Origin: Pseudomonadota bacterium
GTDB taxonomy: Bacteria > Pseudomonadota > Gammaproteobacteria > Steroidobacterales > Steroidobacteraceae
Assembly: GCA_021792755.1 (NCBI GenBank)
Contig: JAJYUA010000029.1
Span: 1-54,614, forward strand
DNA: 54,614 nucleotides
Direction: 5' to 3'
Numbering within the stretch: the stretch's first letter is position 1; each line of letters begins with the position of its first letter. A program made the position numbers and the translations under genes. The notes beneath the pieces are model-generated. The model had not been told where the DNA came from. It did no database searches and was given only the letters and a program-made list of their open reading frames with translations. This document shows, piece by piece, positions 43,396-52,785 of the stretch.

Positions 43396-45477
43396 TCAGG
43401 TCTGCCTGCAGGTCGTCACGTAGTTGCCGTAGTCATCGACGGCGGTGCCCGTTCCGGGGGGAAGCACGAAGGTCGTGAAGACCTCTTCGATCAAAGCGGG
43501 CCCATCGAGGCTGACACCGCTGCCGAGGCGAGCGCCGTCGTACACCGGGGTGTCGATGAAGCCTTGCGGTGCGAAGTAAGCCGGCCGCGTTCCCTTGAGG
43601 GCGGCGGCCGCATCCCCGCCCTTCGCCAACGGCTTCAGTCTGGGCGTGGCGACCGCTGCGGTGCCGCTCAGCTGCAACCGGACGATTTCCGTCGGATACT
43701 TGCTGTCGCTGTAGCCGACCGTCTGCTCGTGCACCCCGTGGAATCTTTCCACGGCGGCAGCCAGCGTTCCGGCCGTGACCGGCCCGGGCACCACGGCGGC
43801 GTTGCGATCGCGGAACTGTCCGTAGTAGCGCATGTCGAACGAGCGGCGGATCCGGATCTCCTCCTCGGCGACGCCCTCGCGCCGCAGCGTCCGGCGCGCC
43901 TCGCGCTCCATCTCTTCGAACAGCTCCTGGATGCGTCCGAGGTCCGCCCGCGCGGTCTCGCTGTAATAGCTGCGCTGATAGTCGTGCTTGAGGTCGCAGA
44001 ACATCATGCCGTAGGCGCAGTACGTCGGTCCCACCTTGGGCACGATCAGCTTGCCGATGCGCAGCTCCTGCATCAGTCGCACGGCGTGCACCGCCGCGGC
44101 GCCGCCGGCGGCAACCATCGCGAACTCGCGCGGATCGTAGCCGCGCTTGGCGAACGCCACGTCCGTGCCGCTCGCCATGTTCGAGTTGATGATCTCGTAG
44201 ATCGCCGCGGCCGCCTGCGGCACGGAAAGACCCAGCGGCTCGGCCACCTTGTCGCGGATGGCCCTCTCCGCCAGATCCTTGCGCAGGCGGGTCTCGCCCC
44301 CGAGGAAGAAGTCGGGGTCGATGTAGCCGAGCACCACGTTGGCATCGGTGACGGTCGGCTGCTCGCCGCCGCGGCCGTAACAGGCCGGCCCGGGACTGGC
44401 GCCGGCGCTCTTGGGACCGACGTGCAGCCGGCCGGCGCCGACGCGCGCGATGCTGCCACCGCCGGCGCCGATGGCCGTCACGTCGACGCTCGGCAGCGCG
44501 AACTTCTTGCCATGAATGATCTGCTGGCGCACGGTATCCACCGCGCCATCGTGCACCACCCCGACATCGAAGCTCGTGCCGCCCATGTCGACCGACAGCA
44601 CGTTGGCAAACTCGTTGGCGAGGCCGAGCGCGCGGCCGAGCGCCGGGCCGGCCGCCGGACCCGACAGCAGCAGCACCGCCGGGTTCTCGGCGACGATCTC
44701 GGGCGTCGCGAGACCGCCATTGCTCTGGATGAACTGCAGCTGGCCGCGAAAGCCCTTCTCCTCGAGGAGCTGGACGATGCGGGTCACGAAAGCCCGCACC
44801 ACGGGCGCCACGTACGCCGAGAACATCGCCGTGCCCCAGCGTTCGACCTCGCCCCCCACCGGCAGCACCGACGAGGACAGCGTCACCTGCATGGCGGGGC
44901 ATTCCTCCGCGAGGATCTGTGCCATGCGCCGCTCGTGCGCCGGATTGACGTGGGAGTGCAGAAACGTGACCGCGACCGACTCCACGCCTTGGTCGCGCAG
45001 ATGACGCGCCGCGCGGCGGGCGTCCACCTCGTTCAACGGAGTGAGGACCTGGCCCGTGAAATCGAGCCGCTCTTCGACCTCGCTCATCAGGTGGTAGGCG
45101 GCGAGTGGCTCGGGCGGCTCGGCGCGGAAGTCATACATGTCGGGCGGACCTTCCTGCCACTCGGCCTTGGCGACCTGAGGGAAGGCCATGCGCATGCGAT
45201 AGCCCTTTGTGGCGATGGTGCCGAGATTCGCCCCCGAGAGCGTCGCCACCGCGTTGGTGGCCATCGTGGTGCCCAGCACCAGCGCACGAGTCCGCGCGAG
45301 CAGTTGCTCGAGCGTCAGTCCCAGGGCCGCCGCCAGCTTGCCGATGCACTCCAGGGTGCCGATGGTGGGATCGTGCGGCGTCGTGTGCGCCTTGCTCATC
45401 AGCGCCGCGCCGTGCGCATCGATGAGCACGCCGTCAGTAAACGTGCCGCCGCTGTCTACCGAAATCCGATAGCTCAT
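43396..45477 (-). CDS. hyuA: Hydantoinase A / oxoprolinase subunit A-like ATPase
   Basis: A 693-aa protein with two nucleotide-binding signatures of the acetate/sugar-kinase fold (VDSGGTFTDGVLID at the start; LSVDMGGTSFDVGVVHDG in the middle) and the conserved GAGGGSIA block. The C-terminal region is the usual HyuA beta domain. It is the first gene of the hyuA-hyuB-CoA-transferase operon and has a TetR-type operator candidate 54-74 bases upstream. It couples ATP hydrolysis to ring opening or carboxylation. Confidence 0.9.
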   Translation of the reverse strand: MSYRISVDSGGTFTDGVLIDAHGAALMSKAHTTPHDPTIGTLECIGKLAAALGLTLEQLLARTRALVLGTTMATNAVATLSGANLGTIATKGYRMRMAFPQVAKAEWQEGPPDMYDFRAEPPEPLAAYHLMSEVEERLDFTGQVLTPLNEVDARRAARHLRDQGVESVAVTFLHSHVNPAHERRMAQILAEECPAMQVTLSSSVLPVGGEVERWGTAMFSAYVAPVVRAFVTRIVQLLEEKGFRGQLQFIQSNGGLATPEIVAENPAVLLLSGPAAGPALGRALGLANEFANVLSVDMGGTSFDVGVVHDGAVDTVRQQIIHGKKFALPSVDVTAIGAGGGSIARVGAGRLHVGPKSAGASPGPACYGRGGEQPTVTDANVVLGYIDPDFFLGGETRLRKDLAERAIRDKVAEPLGLSVPQAAAAIYEIINSNMASGTDVAFAKRGYDPREFAMVAAGGAAAVHAVRLMQELRIGKLIVPKVGPTYCAYGMMFCDLKHDYQRSYYSETARADLGRIQELFEEMEREARRTLRREGVAEEEIRIRRSFDMRYYGQFRDRNAAVVPGPVTAGTLAAAVERFHGVHEQTVGYSDSKYPTEIVRLQLSGTAAVATPRLKPLAKGGDAAAALKGTRPAYFAPQGFIDTPVYDGARLGSGVSLDGPALIEEVFTTFVLPPGTGTAVDDYGNYVTTCRQT

Positions 45478-45530
45478 CGCACCCCCTCGTGAACGCCGAC
45501 CGGCGGCATCCGACCTCTCTGGTATTCCGT

Positions 45531-45551
45531 AACTGTAATCTTATTACTGTT
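45531..45551 (-). promoter_or_regulatory. Candidate TetR operator upstream of hyuA
   Basis: A 21-bp AT-rich imperfect inverted repeat, AACtGTAAT-CTT-ATTACtGTT, in which only one base per arm fails to pair. It lies between the hyuA start and the tetR stop. Confidence 0.55.
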
Positions 45552-45572
45552 CTGAACGCAAGTGTTCTCCCG

Positions 45573-46217
45573 TCAGCGGCCCGGATCGAGCCACCCAAAC
45601 CGCCCGAGCGCCATGGCCGTCACGCGGCGGGTGAATGCCGGCCAGGATTCCGGCCGGCGGCTGAGCCACCGGTCCCCGTACATAGCCCGAAATACGCATT
45701 CCTGATGCACCATGCGGGCCGCATCCGCTGCCGCACCGGCCGGCCGCTGCGGCAATAGCGCCGCCACCCGCTCCACGTAGACAAGCGATTCCCGCGACCC
45801 GCGCCGGCGCAGCGCCTCATCGGCGACCGAAATGTTGATGATCTGATGCAGAAATCGCTCGTGCCGGTGAAAATTCTCGCACATGGCGCGCACGACCGCC
45901 CGCACTCTCTCGACCGAGTCCTCGGTCTGCGCCGCGGCATCCAGCAGCCGCTCGTAAGTCGTGATCACCTGTCCAATGCCGCGATCGTAGATCGCCCAGA
46001 ACAGCCCCGACAGCCCATCCACCCTGGCATAGAGGGCGGTGGGGGAGACCTTGGCGCGCCGGCAGACCGCCTGAATGGTAAGTGCATCCCTGCCCTGCTC
46101 GATCAGGATTTGCATTCCGGCATCGAGGATGCGATTCCAGGCGGCCTGACTGCGTCGCTGCAGCGGCGGCCGGATGCGGTCTTGGCAAGCGAGTTTCCTC
46201 GAAGTCCAGTCGGACAT
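45573..46217 (-). CDS. TetR-family transcriptional regulator
   Basis: 214 aa from the ATG at 46217. The HTH is at about residues 28-75 (ILDAGMQILIEQGRDALTIQAVCRRAKVSPTALYARVDG), followed by an all-helical ligand-binding domain. It lies upstream of and on the same strand as hyuA, separated by a 95-base gap holding a good palindrome, so it is the likely regulator of hyuAB and the CoA-transferase. Confidence 0.88.
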   Translation of the reverse strand: MSDWTSRKLACQDRIRPPLQRRSQAAWNRILDAGMQILIEQGRDALTIQAVCRRAKVSPTALYARVDGLSGLFWAIYDRGIGQVITTYERLLDAAAQTEDSVERVRAVVRAMCENFHRHERFLHQIINISVADEALRRRGSRESLVYVERVAALLPQRPAGAAADAARMVHQECVFRAMYGDRWLSRRPESWPAFTRRVTAMALGRFGWLDPGR

Positions 46218-46376
46218 GGCGGTATCTTGACGGCCTGAGCCCGTGGCGGGCGGCAGCCTCAATGATTTGCACAGCTTGCCCCGGATGGCAACCGGGCGCA
46301 CGGCATGTCGTTCGAAAGCTCCCGTCACACCCCGCAGCGGCAATGCCGCTATCTTGCGGCCCTGCGGGCTCCCTGC

Positions 46377-47177
46377 TCACCAGGCCGTCGCGCCACCGTC
46401 TATGGAGAAGTCCGCGCCGGTCACCCAGGACGCCTCCTCGGATGTCAGATACACCACCGCCCAGGCGATGTCCTCGGGCTGACCGAAGCGGCCGCTCATC
46501 ATTTTGCTCCGGGCAGCCTCACGGATCCGGGGATTACCCGCGACCACGGGCCGCGTGGCGGCGGTCACGACCAGGCCGGGGCTGATGGTGTTGGCGCGGA
46601 TATGGTGCGGCGCGCCTTCCATGGCGAGTTGCCGGGTCATGGAGAGCACCCCGCCCTTGCCTGCGCAATGCGCGAGCGCGGGCGAGCCCTGCAGCGCCAC
46701 ATAGGCATTGGCGGAGGCGAAATTGACGATCGATGCCGCACCGCTCGCCTTCAAGTGCGGCCATGCCGCCTTGCATACCAGGAACACCGAATCGAGCTCC
46801 GCGGCCAGGGTCCTGCGCCAATGCCGCTCGTAGTCCATGTTCTCGATCCACTCGAAGGCGGCCCAGGCCCCGGCGTTCACCAGGATATCGAGCCGCCCGA
46901 ATCGCTCCACGGCGTGCTGCACCATGCGCTCGACGTCGGCAGGTAACGTGAGGTCGATCGGGTACATGCTCTCCAGGGTCAGCCCTTCCTGGGCTGCCAG
47001 GGCTGCGGTTTCCTGCGCCGCCGTCACATCGAGGTCCGAGCCCATCACCCGGGCACCGTGGCGAGCGCACATGATCGCGCAACCGCGGCCGATCCCGTTG
47101 CCCGCACCGGTGACGAGGGCCACCTTGCCGGCCAGGCGATCCGAGCGCCTGCTCGATTGTTCAAGACCGGGTCTCAT
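46377..47177 (-). CDS. SDR-family protein with the catalytic Tyr replaced by His
   Basis: 266 aa from the ATG at 47177; a TTG at 47195 is the only upstream alternative. It has a classical SDR cofactor site (LVTGAGNGIGRG) and the NAGAW block, but the active-site segment reads SPALAHCAGKGG, with His where YxxxK has Tyr. Lys is kept. Either His substitutes, or the alignment slides to another residue, or the protein is not a standard dehydrogenase. It follows the SDR gene at 47210-47950 by 32 bases. Confidence 0.82.
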   Translation of the reverse strand: MRPGLEQSSRRSDRLAGKVALVTGAGNGIGRGCAIMCARHGARVMGSDLDVTAAQETAALAAQEGLTLESMYPIDLTLPADVERMVQHAVERFGRLDILVNAGAWAAFEWIENMDYERHWRRTLAAELDSVFLVCKAAWPHLKASGAASIVNFASANAYVALQGSPALAHCAGKGGVLSMTRQLAMEGAPHHIRANTISPGLVVTAATRPVVAGNPRIREAARSKMMSGRFGQPEDIAWAVVYLTSEEASWVTGADFSIDGGATAW

Positions 47178-47209
47178 CGGGGTTCTCGCGACCAACCGTT
47201 CTGACAGAC

Positions 47210-47950
47210 TCAGGTTCTACCCTGGCCGCCGTCGGCCAGAATGGTCTGTCCGGTGATGAATCCGGCCTCCTCGGAGGCGAGGAACGACACCACCGCGGCC
47301 TGGTCTTCCGGCGTGCCATTGCGCTTGATGCATTGCAGGGCCATGATCTGCCGGAAGAGCTCCGGCGGCAGATCCACCTCTGCCTTCTTGGTGCGCGTCA
47401 ACCCCGGCGCCACGGCGTTGATGGTGATCCCGTACGGGCCGACCTCGGCGGCCAACCCATGCACCAGGCCGATGAGCGCGCCCTTGCTGGTGACGTAGTG
47501 GGTCATGGCCGGGGCACCCACGAAGAAAGTCGAGGAGGCGATGGCGATGATGCGCCCCCACCGCCCGGCCTTCATCGCCGGCAACACCGCTTTCAGCAGG
47601 TGGAACATGGACTCCTGGTTGACCGCCTGAGTGCGCCGCCAGTCCTCGAGCGACAGCTCCTCGAACGGCCGGACGAATTGCACGACCGCGCTGTGCACCA
47701 GGATCTGCGGCGGGCCGAGACGCTCCCCGACCTCGGCCACCAGCGCCCCCACCTGCCGAGGATCGGATATGTCGCATGGGGCCGCGAAGCCTTGCGCACC
47801 GGCCTGCCGCATCCGCTGCAAGGTCTCATCCGCCTCCGCGACGTCCGCGATCGCCACCTTGGCGCCCTCGCGCCCCAGGCGACAGGCTATGGCCTGGCCG
47901 ATCCCGCTGCTAGCGCCGGTCACGAGCGCCACTTTCCCCCGATGTCCCAT
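47210..47950 (-). CDS. SDR-family oxidoreductase (3-oxoacyl reductase-like)
   Basis: 246 aa from the ATG at 47950. It has TGASSGIGQA, the Ser in IASST, the complete YVTSK pair and the FITGQTILADGG end. It is a FabG-like NAD(P)H dehydrogenase with an intact active site. It is transcribed together with the His-variant SDR downstream. Substrate unknown; a hydroxy/keto pair in aromatic or diketone breakdown is likely. Confidence 0.87.
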   Translation of the reverse strand: MGHRGKVALVTGASSGIGQAIACRLGREGAKVAIADVAEADETLQRMRQAGAQGFAAPCDISDPRQVGALVAEVGERLGPPQILVHSAVVQFVRPFEELSLEDWRRTQAVNQESMFHLLKAVLPAMKAGRWGRIIAIASSTFFVGAPAMTHYVTSKGALIGLVHGLAAEVGPYGITINAVAPGLTRTKKAEVDLPPELFRQIMALQCIKRNGTPEDQAAVVSFLASEEAGFITGQTILADGGQGRT

Positions 47951-48082
47951 CGATTGCCCCGCGATTTGAACGTTCGAGCACCATGTTATCGCCTGTACGG
48001 CGGGTGAGACATCGTTCCGACTGATGGACGGCATGGACGGCGTGAATTAGACATCGGCGCTCGCGGCATTTACCCTGCTCGC

Positions 48083-49672
48083 ATGAGCTCTCGATACGAT
48101 ATCCTTGCCCTGGGCGCGGGCCACAACGGTCTCACCGCGGCCGCCTACCTCGCCAAGGCCGGCAAGAAGGTGTTGGTCCTGGAGCGCAAGGATTGGCCGG
48201 GCGGCGGGGTCGTGACCCGGCAGATCAACACGCCCGGCTACTGGCACGATGAGCACTCGAGCGTGCACATCATGATCCAGGGCAACCCGCTCATCCGCGA
48301 CGACGAGCTGGGGCTCATCGCCCGATTCGGTTTGAAATACCGCTACGGCACCCCGTACGCGATGATCTTCGCCGATCAGACAACCCTGGTCGCCTACAAG
48401 GATCTCGACAGAACCTGCGAGGGCATCGCCAAAATCTCGCCGCAGGACGCCGAGACCTATCGCCGCTTCGCCGAGCGCGCGATGCGGATGCTGCCGATGT
48501 TCTCGGCGGGCCTCTATGCCCCGCCCCTGCCGCTCGGCGCGTTCGTCGCCATGATGGATCAGAGCGAGGAGGGCCGGGACATTCTCGATGCCATGCAGCG
48601 CAGTTCGCTCGACCTCGCCCGGCAGTACTTCGAGAGCGAAAAAGTCAGGATCTGGCTGCTGCGCCTGGTGAGCGAGAATCTGCAGCTGCCGGATGAGCTC
48701 GGCACGGGTTTCGGCATGTTCCTGATGCCGGGTCTGATGCACGGCTTCGGCGTCTCCCAGCCGATCGGCGGCAGCGGCAAGCTGACCGAGGCCCTGGTGC
48801 GTTGCATCGAGCACTACGGCGGTGAGGTCCGCTGCAACGCCGAGGTGCGCAAGGTGCTGACCGCGGGAGGACGCGCGGTGGGACTGGAACTGACGACGGG
48901 CGAGCAGTTGAGGGCGAAGGAGGCCGTCATCGCGGCCCTGCATCCCCACGTGCTGCGCCGGTTCGTCGATGGAGTGCCGGAACCGGTGCTGCAGCGGGCC
49001 GAGCGCACGACGCTCGCCGCCTTCAGCATCATGGTGAGCCACTACGATCTTAAGGAACGTATCCAGTACCATGCCGGCAAGGAAGTCGAGGATGCCATCA
49101 TGCTGGAGTTCATGGCGAGCGACCGGCTGACTGACATGCTGGATGACTTCGATGCGCTGCGCCGTGGCCGCGTTTCGCAGCGCGTGCTCGGCGCAGGAGG
49201 CGACGAAAGCATCGGCGATCCGAGCCGCGTTCCGCCTGGATGCGGGCTGTTTCACGGCATTACCTTCGCGCCCTACGACCTCGAAGACGGCGGAGCCGCG
49301 CGCTGGGACGAGATCCGCGAGGAGATGGGCGACCGGAGCCTGCGACATTATCAGCGGTTCTTGAAGAACCTGACGGGCGACAACATCATCCGGCGCACCA
49401 TCGTCACTCCGCTCGATCACGCGCGCAACATGCCGACCAGCATGCCGGGCGGGGACGTTCACGGACTGGCGCCCTATTTCTATCAGACTGCGGGCCACCG
49501 GCCGACCCCGGACCTGTCTCAGTACACGGTGCCGGGCGTGGAGCGGCTGTACCTGGTCGGGCCCTTCATGCATCCCGGCGGCGGGGTTTACGGGGCAGGA
49601 CGCGCCACCGCCATCCGCATATTCGACGACCTGAGCATCGACTTCGAGAAAGTGGTGTCCGCACGCGCATGA
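48083..49672 (+). CDS. FAD-dependent oxidoreductase, phytoene-desaturase/PYROXD2-like
   Basis: A 529-aa protein. The N-terminal dinucleotide fold is LALGAGHNGLTAAAYLAKAGKKVLVLE. A central GGSGKLTEALVRCIEHYGGEV block and the C-terminal FAD motif (LYLVGPFMHPGGGVYGAGRATA) are typical of the carotenoid-desaturase-like flavoproteins. No signal peptide. It is followed by a tiny gene with an ATGA overlap. Relatives act as desaturases, isomerases or oxidases on varied substrates; the substrate here is unknown. Confidence 0.88.
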   Translation: MSSRYDILALGAGHNGLTAAAYLAKAGKKVLVLERKDWPGGGVVTRQINTPGYWHDEHSSVHIMIQGNPLIRDDELGLIARFGLKYRYGTPYAMIFADQTTLVAYKDLDRTCEGIAKISPQDAETYRRFAERAMRMLPMFSAGLYAPPLPLGAFVAMMDQSEEGRDILDAMQRSSLDLARQYFESEKVRIWLLRLVSENLQLPDELGTGFGMFLMPGLMHGFGVSQPIGGSGKLTEALVRCIEHYGGEVRCNAEVRKVLTAGGRAVGLELTTGEQLRAKEAVIAALHPHVLRRFVDGVPEPVLQRAERTTLAAFSIMVSHYDLKERIQYHAGKEVEDAIMLEFMASDRLTDMLDDFDALRRGRVSQRVLGAGGDESIGDPSRVPPGCGLFHGITFAPYDLEDGGAARWDEIREEMGDRSLRHYQRFLKNLTGDNIIRRTIVTPLDHARNMPTSMPGGDVHGLAPYFYQTAGHRPTPDLSQYTVPGVERLYLVGPFMHPGGGVYGAGRATAIRIFDDLSIDFEKVVSARA

Positions 49673-49875
49673 AGATCTACGGCGCCGACGGCCGGGAAAT
49701 GATGGCCGTCACCTCCATCGAGCGCAGCGGCTCGGACCTGCTGATCAAAGGCAAGCTCTTCGGCGCCATGCCGATCAGCGCCAAACTCAAGCCCGCCGAG
49801 GCGCGCAACGCCTTCCGTCTGCTCCGGTTGCGCACGATTCTCTTTCTGCTGACGCTGCCGTTTCGGCGAGGGTAA
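49669..49875 (+). CDS. Small conserved-looking protein coupled to the FAD oxidoreductase
   Basis: A 68-aa protein starting MKIYGADGREMMAVTSIER. The ATG overlaps the stop of the flavoprotein gene (ATGA), and the good codon pattern and coupling support a real gene. The N-terminal two thirds look like a beta-rich domain (DLLIKGKLFGAMPISAKL), and the end is hydrophobic and basic (ILFLLTLPFRRG), perhaps membrane-contacting. Function unknown. Confidence 0.75.
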   Translation: MKIYGADGREMMAVTSIERSGSDLLIKGKLFGAMPISAKLKPAEARNAFRLLRLRTILFLLTLPFRRG

Positions 49876-49995
49876 GCGGCGACATCGACCCGACGCCGCA
49901 GGAGCCGATGGCCACCTGCTTCGGTAGCGGCCGCGGCCGGATGGGTCTATCGCCCAGCGGCAGAGCGCACACCGTGGGGCGCAGCCGCAGGTGGC

Positions 49996-50886
49996 CTACG
50001 CTCCGTGGTCTGCCAGCGGTCCGCCCACGAGCAACTCTGCCAGGCGCCGCCCGGTCCGGCCGAGCGGCGCGGTGGCCCGGTGAACGAGCAGCGGCGTGAA
50101 GCGATATCGGGATCCGCCGGCGTAGCGCACCTCCCTCAGTGTTCCGGCGTGCAGCTCGCGGTTGACGAGATAGCGCGGCATCCAGCCGAATCCCAGGCCC
50201 ATCCGCAGGGCTTGCTTCTTGGCGATGAAACCATCGAGGTAGAACACCCGATCGCCCCCGAACATGTGCTCATCGTCGCCCCGGCCGCTCGAGTCCTGCA
50301 CGGAGAGTTCCACGTGCTCGTGAAGATCGCGTGGCGTCACCCGCGGGCGATCCGCGAGAGGGTGCCGGCGCGAGACACAGAGGACGCATTCCACTTCCCG
50401 GAGCGGATGCGCCTCGAGATCCGGCCGGCCCTCGTAGTCCTTCACGACCATGATGTCGGCACCGTCCTTCTCGAATCGGGACTGCACGCCGCTCAGATAC
50501 TCCACCTTCAATTGAATGCGCGTCGGCACCTTTTCCTCGGCCAAGGTCCGCAATGCCCGCAACGTCGTCTCGAGAGGCAGAATGCCATCGAGAATCATCG
50601 TCAGCCGCGGCTCCCAGCCGCCGGCAAACTGCCGGGCCATCGACGCCATGCGATCCGCCTGGCCCAGCAGGCGGCGTCCCTCCGCGAGCAGCGCCTCGCC
50701 TTCAGGGGTCAGTCGAACCCGGTAACCCGACCGGTCGAGCAATGCGACACCGAGCTGCGCCTCGAGCTTTTCGACCTGATAGCTCACGGCCGATTGAACC
50801 CGGTTCAATGCCGCGGCTGCCCGGGCAAACCCGCCATGGCGCACGACCGCGTCCAGAGCGTTTATCGCGTCGAGATCGGGACGCAT
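49996..50886 (-). CDS. LysR-family regulator divergent from TPP enzyme copy 2
   Basis: 296 aa from the ATG at 50886 (other ATGs at 50892 and 50919). The HTH is at about residues 5-60 (LDAVVRHGGFARAAAALNRVQSAVSYQVEKLE), followed by a LysR effector domain. It is divergent from the TPP-enzyme gene at 51052. An ATCGA-N5-TCGAT repeat at 50891-50905 and an AT-rich stretch near 50917-50925 lie between them and may be the shared control site. Confidence 0.9.
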   Translation of the reverse strand: MRPDLDAINALDAVVRHGGFARAAAALNRVQSAVSYQVEKLEAQLGVALLDRSGYRVRLTPEGEALLAEGRRLLGQADRMASMARQFAGGWEPRLTMILDGILPLETTLRALRTLAEEKVPTRIQLKVEYLSGVQSRFEKDGADIMVVKDYEGRPDLEAHPLREVECVLCVSRRHPLADRPRVTPRDLHEHVELSVQDSSGRGDDEHMFGGDRVFYLDGFIAKKQALRMGLGFGWMPRYLVNRELHAGTLREVRYAGGSRYRFTPLLVHRATAPLGRTGRRLAELLVGGPLADHGA

Positions 50887-51051
50887 GATCATCGATATTT
50901 TCGATTGAGATGGACACAATTATACGCTTTCCCTGGTGCTTCACGCTCCGTACCTTGAGGCAGCCCTTTGACAGCGCCGGCGCCGGTGCACCGAAGCCGC
51001 CCTCGGCTTTTACGCGGCAGGCGGGGGTGTCCGGCACGGAGAGATCACCAG

Positions 51052-52749
51052 ATGAGCCAAAGAACCACCGGCGAGGCGATCGTCGACACCCTGATCGCAA
51101 ACGGAGTGGACACGGTGTTCGGCTTGCCGGGGGCGCAGACCTATCCGCTGTTCGATGCGCTGTATCGGCGTCGCGACGAGATCCGCACCGTTGGCGCGCG
51201 GCACGAGCAGGCGCTGGCGTACATGGCATTCGGCTACGCGCGTTCGAGCGGCAGACTGGGTGTGTATGCGCCTGTGCCGGGGCCCGGAGTACTGAATACG
51301 ACGGCGGCGATGTGCACTGCCTACGGCGCCTGTGCCCCGACGCTGTGCATCACCGGGGAGGTGCCGTCGGACTTCAAAGGCAAGGGTCGAGGACACCTGC
51401 ATGAGCTCCCCGACCAGCTCGGCATTCTGCAGCGGCTGACCCGCCACGCGCGGCACATCGAGCGCCCCGAAGACGCGCCGGCGGCGATCAATGCGGCGAT
51501 CGGCGCCGCGCTGAGCGGGCGGCGGGGGCCGGCGGCGGTTTCCGTGTGCTGGGACACCCTGGCGGAGTCGGCACGGATTCCCGCGTGCGGCGCGGCGGAG
51601 GTGGCGGCGGCAGCGGCGCCGCAGGCGGCGCAGGTCTCCCGGTGTGTGCGGCTGATCCGCGAGGCCCATCGTCCGATGATCTTCATCGGCAGCGGCGCGC
51701 AGCATGCCGCAGGCGCCGTGCAGGCTCTCGCGCAGCGCCTGCAGGCATCGGTCGTGGCTCACCGCGGCGGTCGCGGCATCGTCAGCGAGGATCAGCCTCT
51801 CAGTGTCGACATGGCCTCTGCATGGCATCTGTGGAGCGAGGTCGATCTGATGATCGGCATCGGTACGCGCCTGGAGGTCCCTTTCCTGTATTGGGGCTCG
51901 ATGATGAAAGCGCACCGTGCGCTGCCCGGCCGCAGGCTCATCCGCATCGACATCGACCCGGACGAGATGGAGCGGCTCGATACCGACGGGCCGCTGGTCG
52001 CCGACGCCGAGGCGGGCGTGCGAGCGCTGTTGGCGGCGCTCGATGCGGCAGGATACGTTGCCGCGGGGAACCCCGGCCGCATTGCGGCCGCCAAGGAGCG
52101 CACCGCCGTCGAGATCCGTCAGGTGCAGCCGCAGATGGAGTATCTCGAGGTCATCCGCGAGGCGCTGCCGCGGGACGGCTTTCTGGTCGAGGAACTCTCG
52201 CAGGTGGGGTTCGCCTCGCACTTCGGCTGGCCGGTGTACGAGCCGCGCACCTACGTCAGCTGCGGCTACCAGGGAACGCTCGGCTTCGGGTTTCCGAGCG
52301 CCCTCGGCGTCAAGGCGGCGCACCCCGCCCGGGCGGTGGTCTCGATCACCGGGGACGGCGGCTTCATGTTCGCCCTGCCGGAGCTTGCCACGGCGGTGCA
52401 GTACGGCATCGGGGTGGTCACGATCGTATTTGATAATTCCGCCTTCGAGAACGTCCGCCGCGATCAGCAGCAGCGCTTCGGCGGGCGCGAGATCGGCTCG
52501 AGGCTGCTCAACCCGGACTTTCACGATCTGGCGAGGACCTTCGGCGTCGACGCCTACCGGGTCGATTCCCCGGCCGCGCTGCGTCCGGCTCTGCAGCGGG
52601 CGTTGGCCTCGGGCGGGCCCTCGCTGATCCACGTGCAGGTGAGGCCGACCACTGAGGTCTCACCGTGGCCGTTCATCCTGCGCACCCCGCTGATGCCGCA
52701 GGTGCCCGCGGCACCCGGTGCCGACACGGACCCGCGCGGTCCGCGTTAG
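51052..52749 (+). CDS. Thiamine-diphosphate-dependent enzyme, acetolactate-synthase-like (copy 2)
   Basis: 565 aa from the ATG at 51052 with GGAGAG upstream. It is nearly the same protein as copy 1 at 26463-28103 over its whole length, including the ARHEQ Glu, the PSDFKGKGRGHLHELPDQLG block and the ITGDGGFMFALPELATAVQYG TPP site; the tail is about 15-20 residues longer. By eye, DNA identity over the first 200 bases is high but clearly not complete, so this is an older duplication. It has its own divergent LysR regulator. Confidence 0.88.
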   Translation: MSQRTTGEAIVDTLIANGVDTVFGLPGAQTYPLFDALYRRRDEIRTVGARHEQALAYMAFGYARSSGRLGVYAPVPGPGVLNTTAAMCTAYGACAPTLCITGEVPSDFKGKGRGHLHELPDQLGILQRLTRHARHIERPEDAPAAINAAIGAALSGRRGPAAVSVCWDTLAESARIPACGAAEVAAAAAPQAAQVSRCVRLIREAHRPMIFIGSGAQHAAGAVQALAQRLQASVVAHRGGRGIVSEDQPLSVDMASAWHLWSEVDLMIGIGTRLEVPFLYWGSMMKAHRALPGRRLIRIDIDPDEMERLDTDGPLVADAEAGVRALLAALDAAGYVAAGNPGRIAAAKERTAVEIRQVQPQMEYLEVIREALPRDGFLVEELSQVGFASHFGWPVYEPRTYVSCGYQGTLGFGFPSALGVKAAHPARAVVSITGDGGFMFALPELATAVQYGIGVVTIVFDNSAFENVRRDQQQRFGGREIGSRLLNPDFHDLARTFGVDAYRVDSPAALRPALQRALASGGPSLIHVQVRPTTEVSPWPFILRTPLMPQVPAAPGADTDPRGPR

Positions 52750-52785
52750 CCCGCCTGTCGACCGCCTCAGTTCTGCGCGCCCCGA

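Noticed and set aside
43564-45492. Long plus-strand open frame (642 aa) opposite hyuA
   Set aside because: Shadow of the hyuA coding strand; hyuA has the family motifs and this frame has none.
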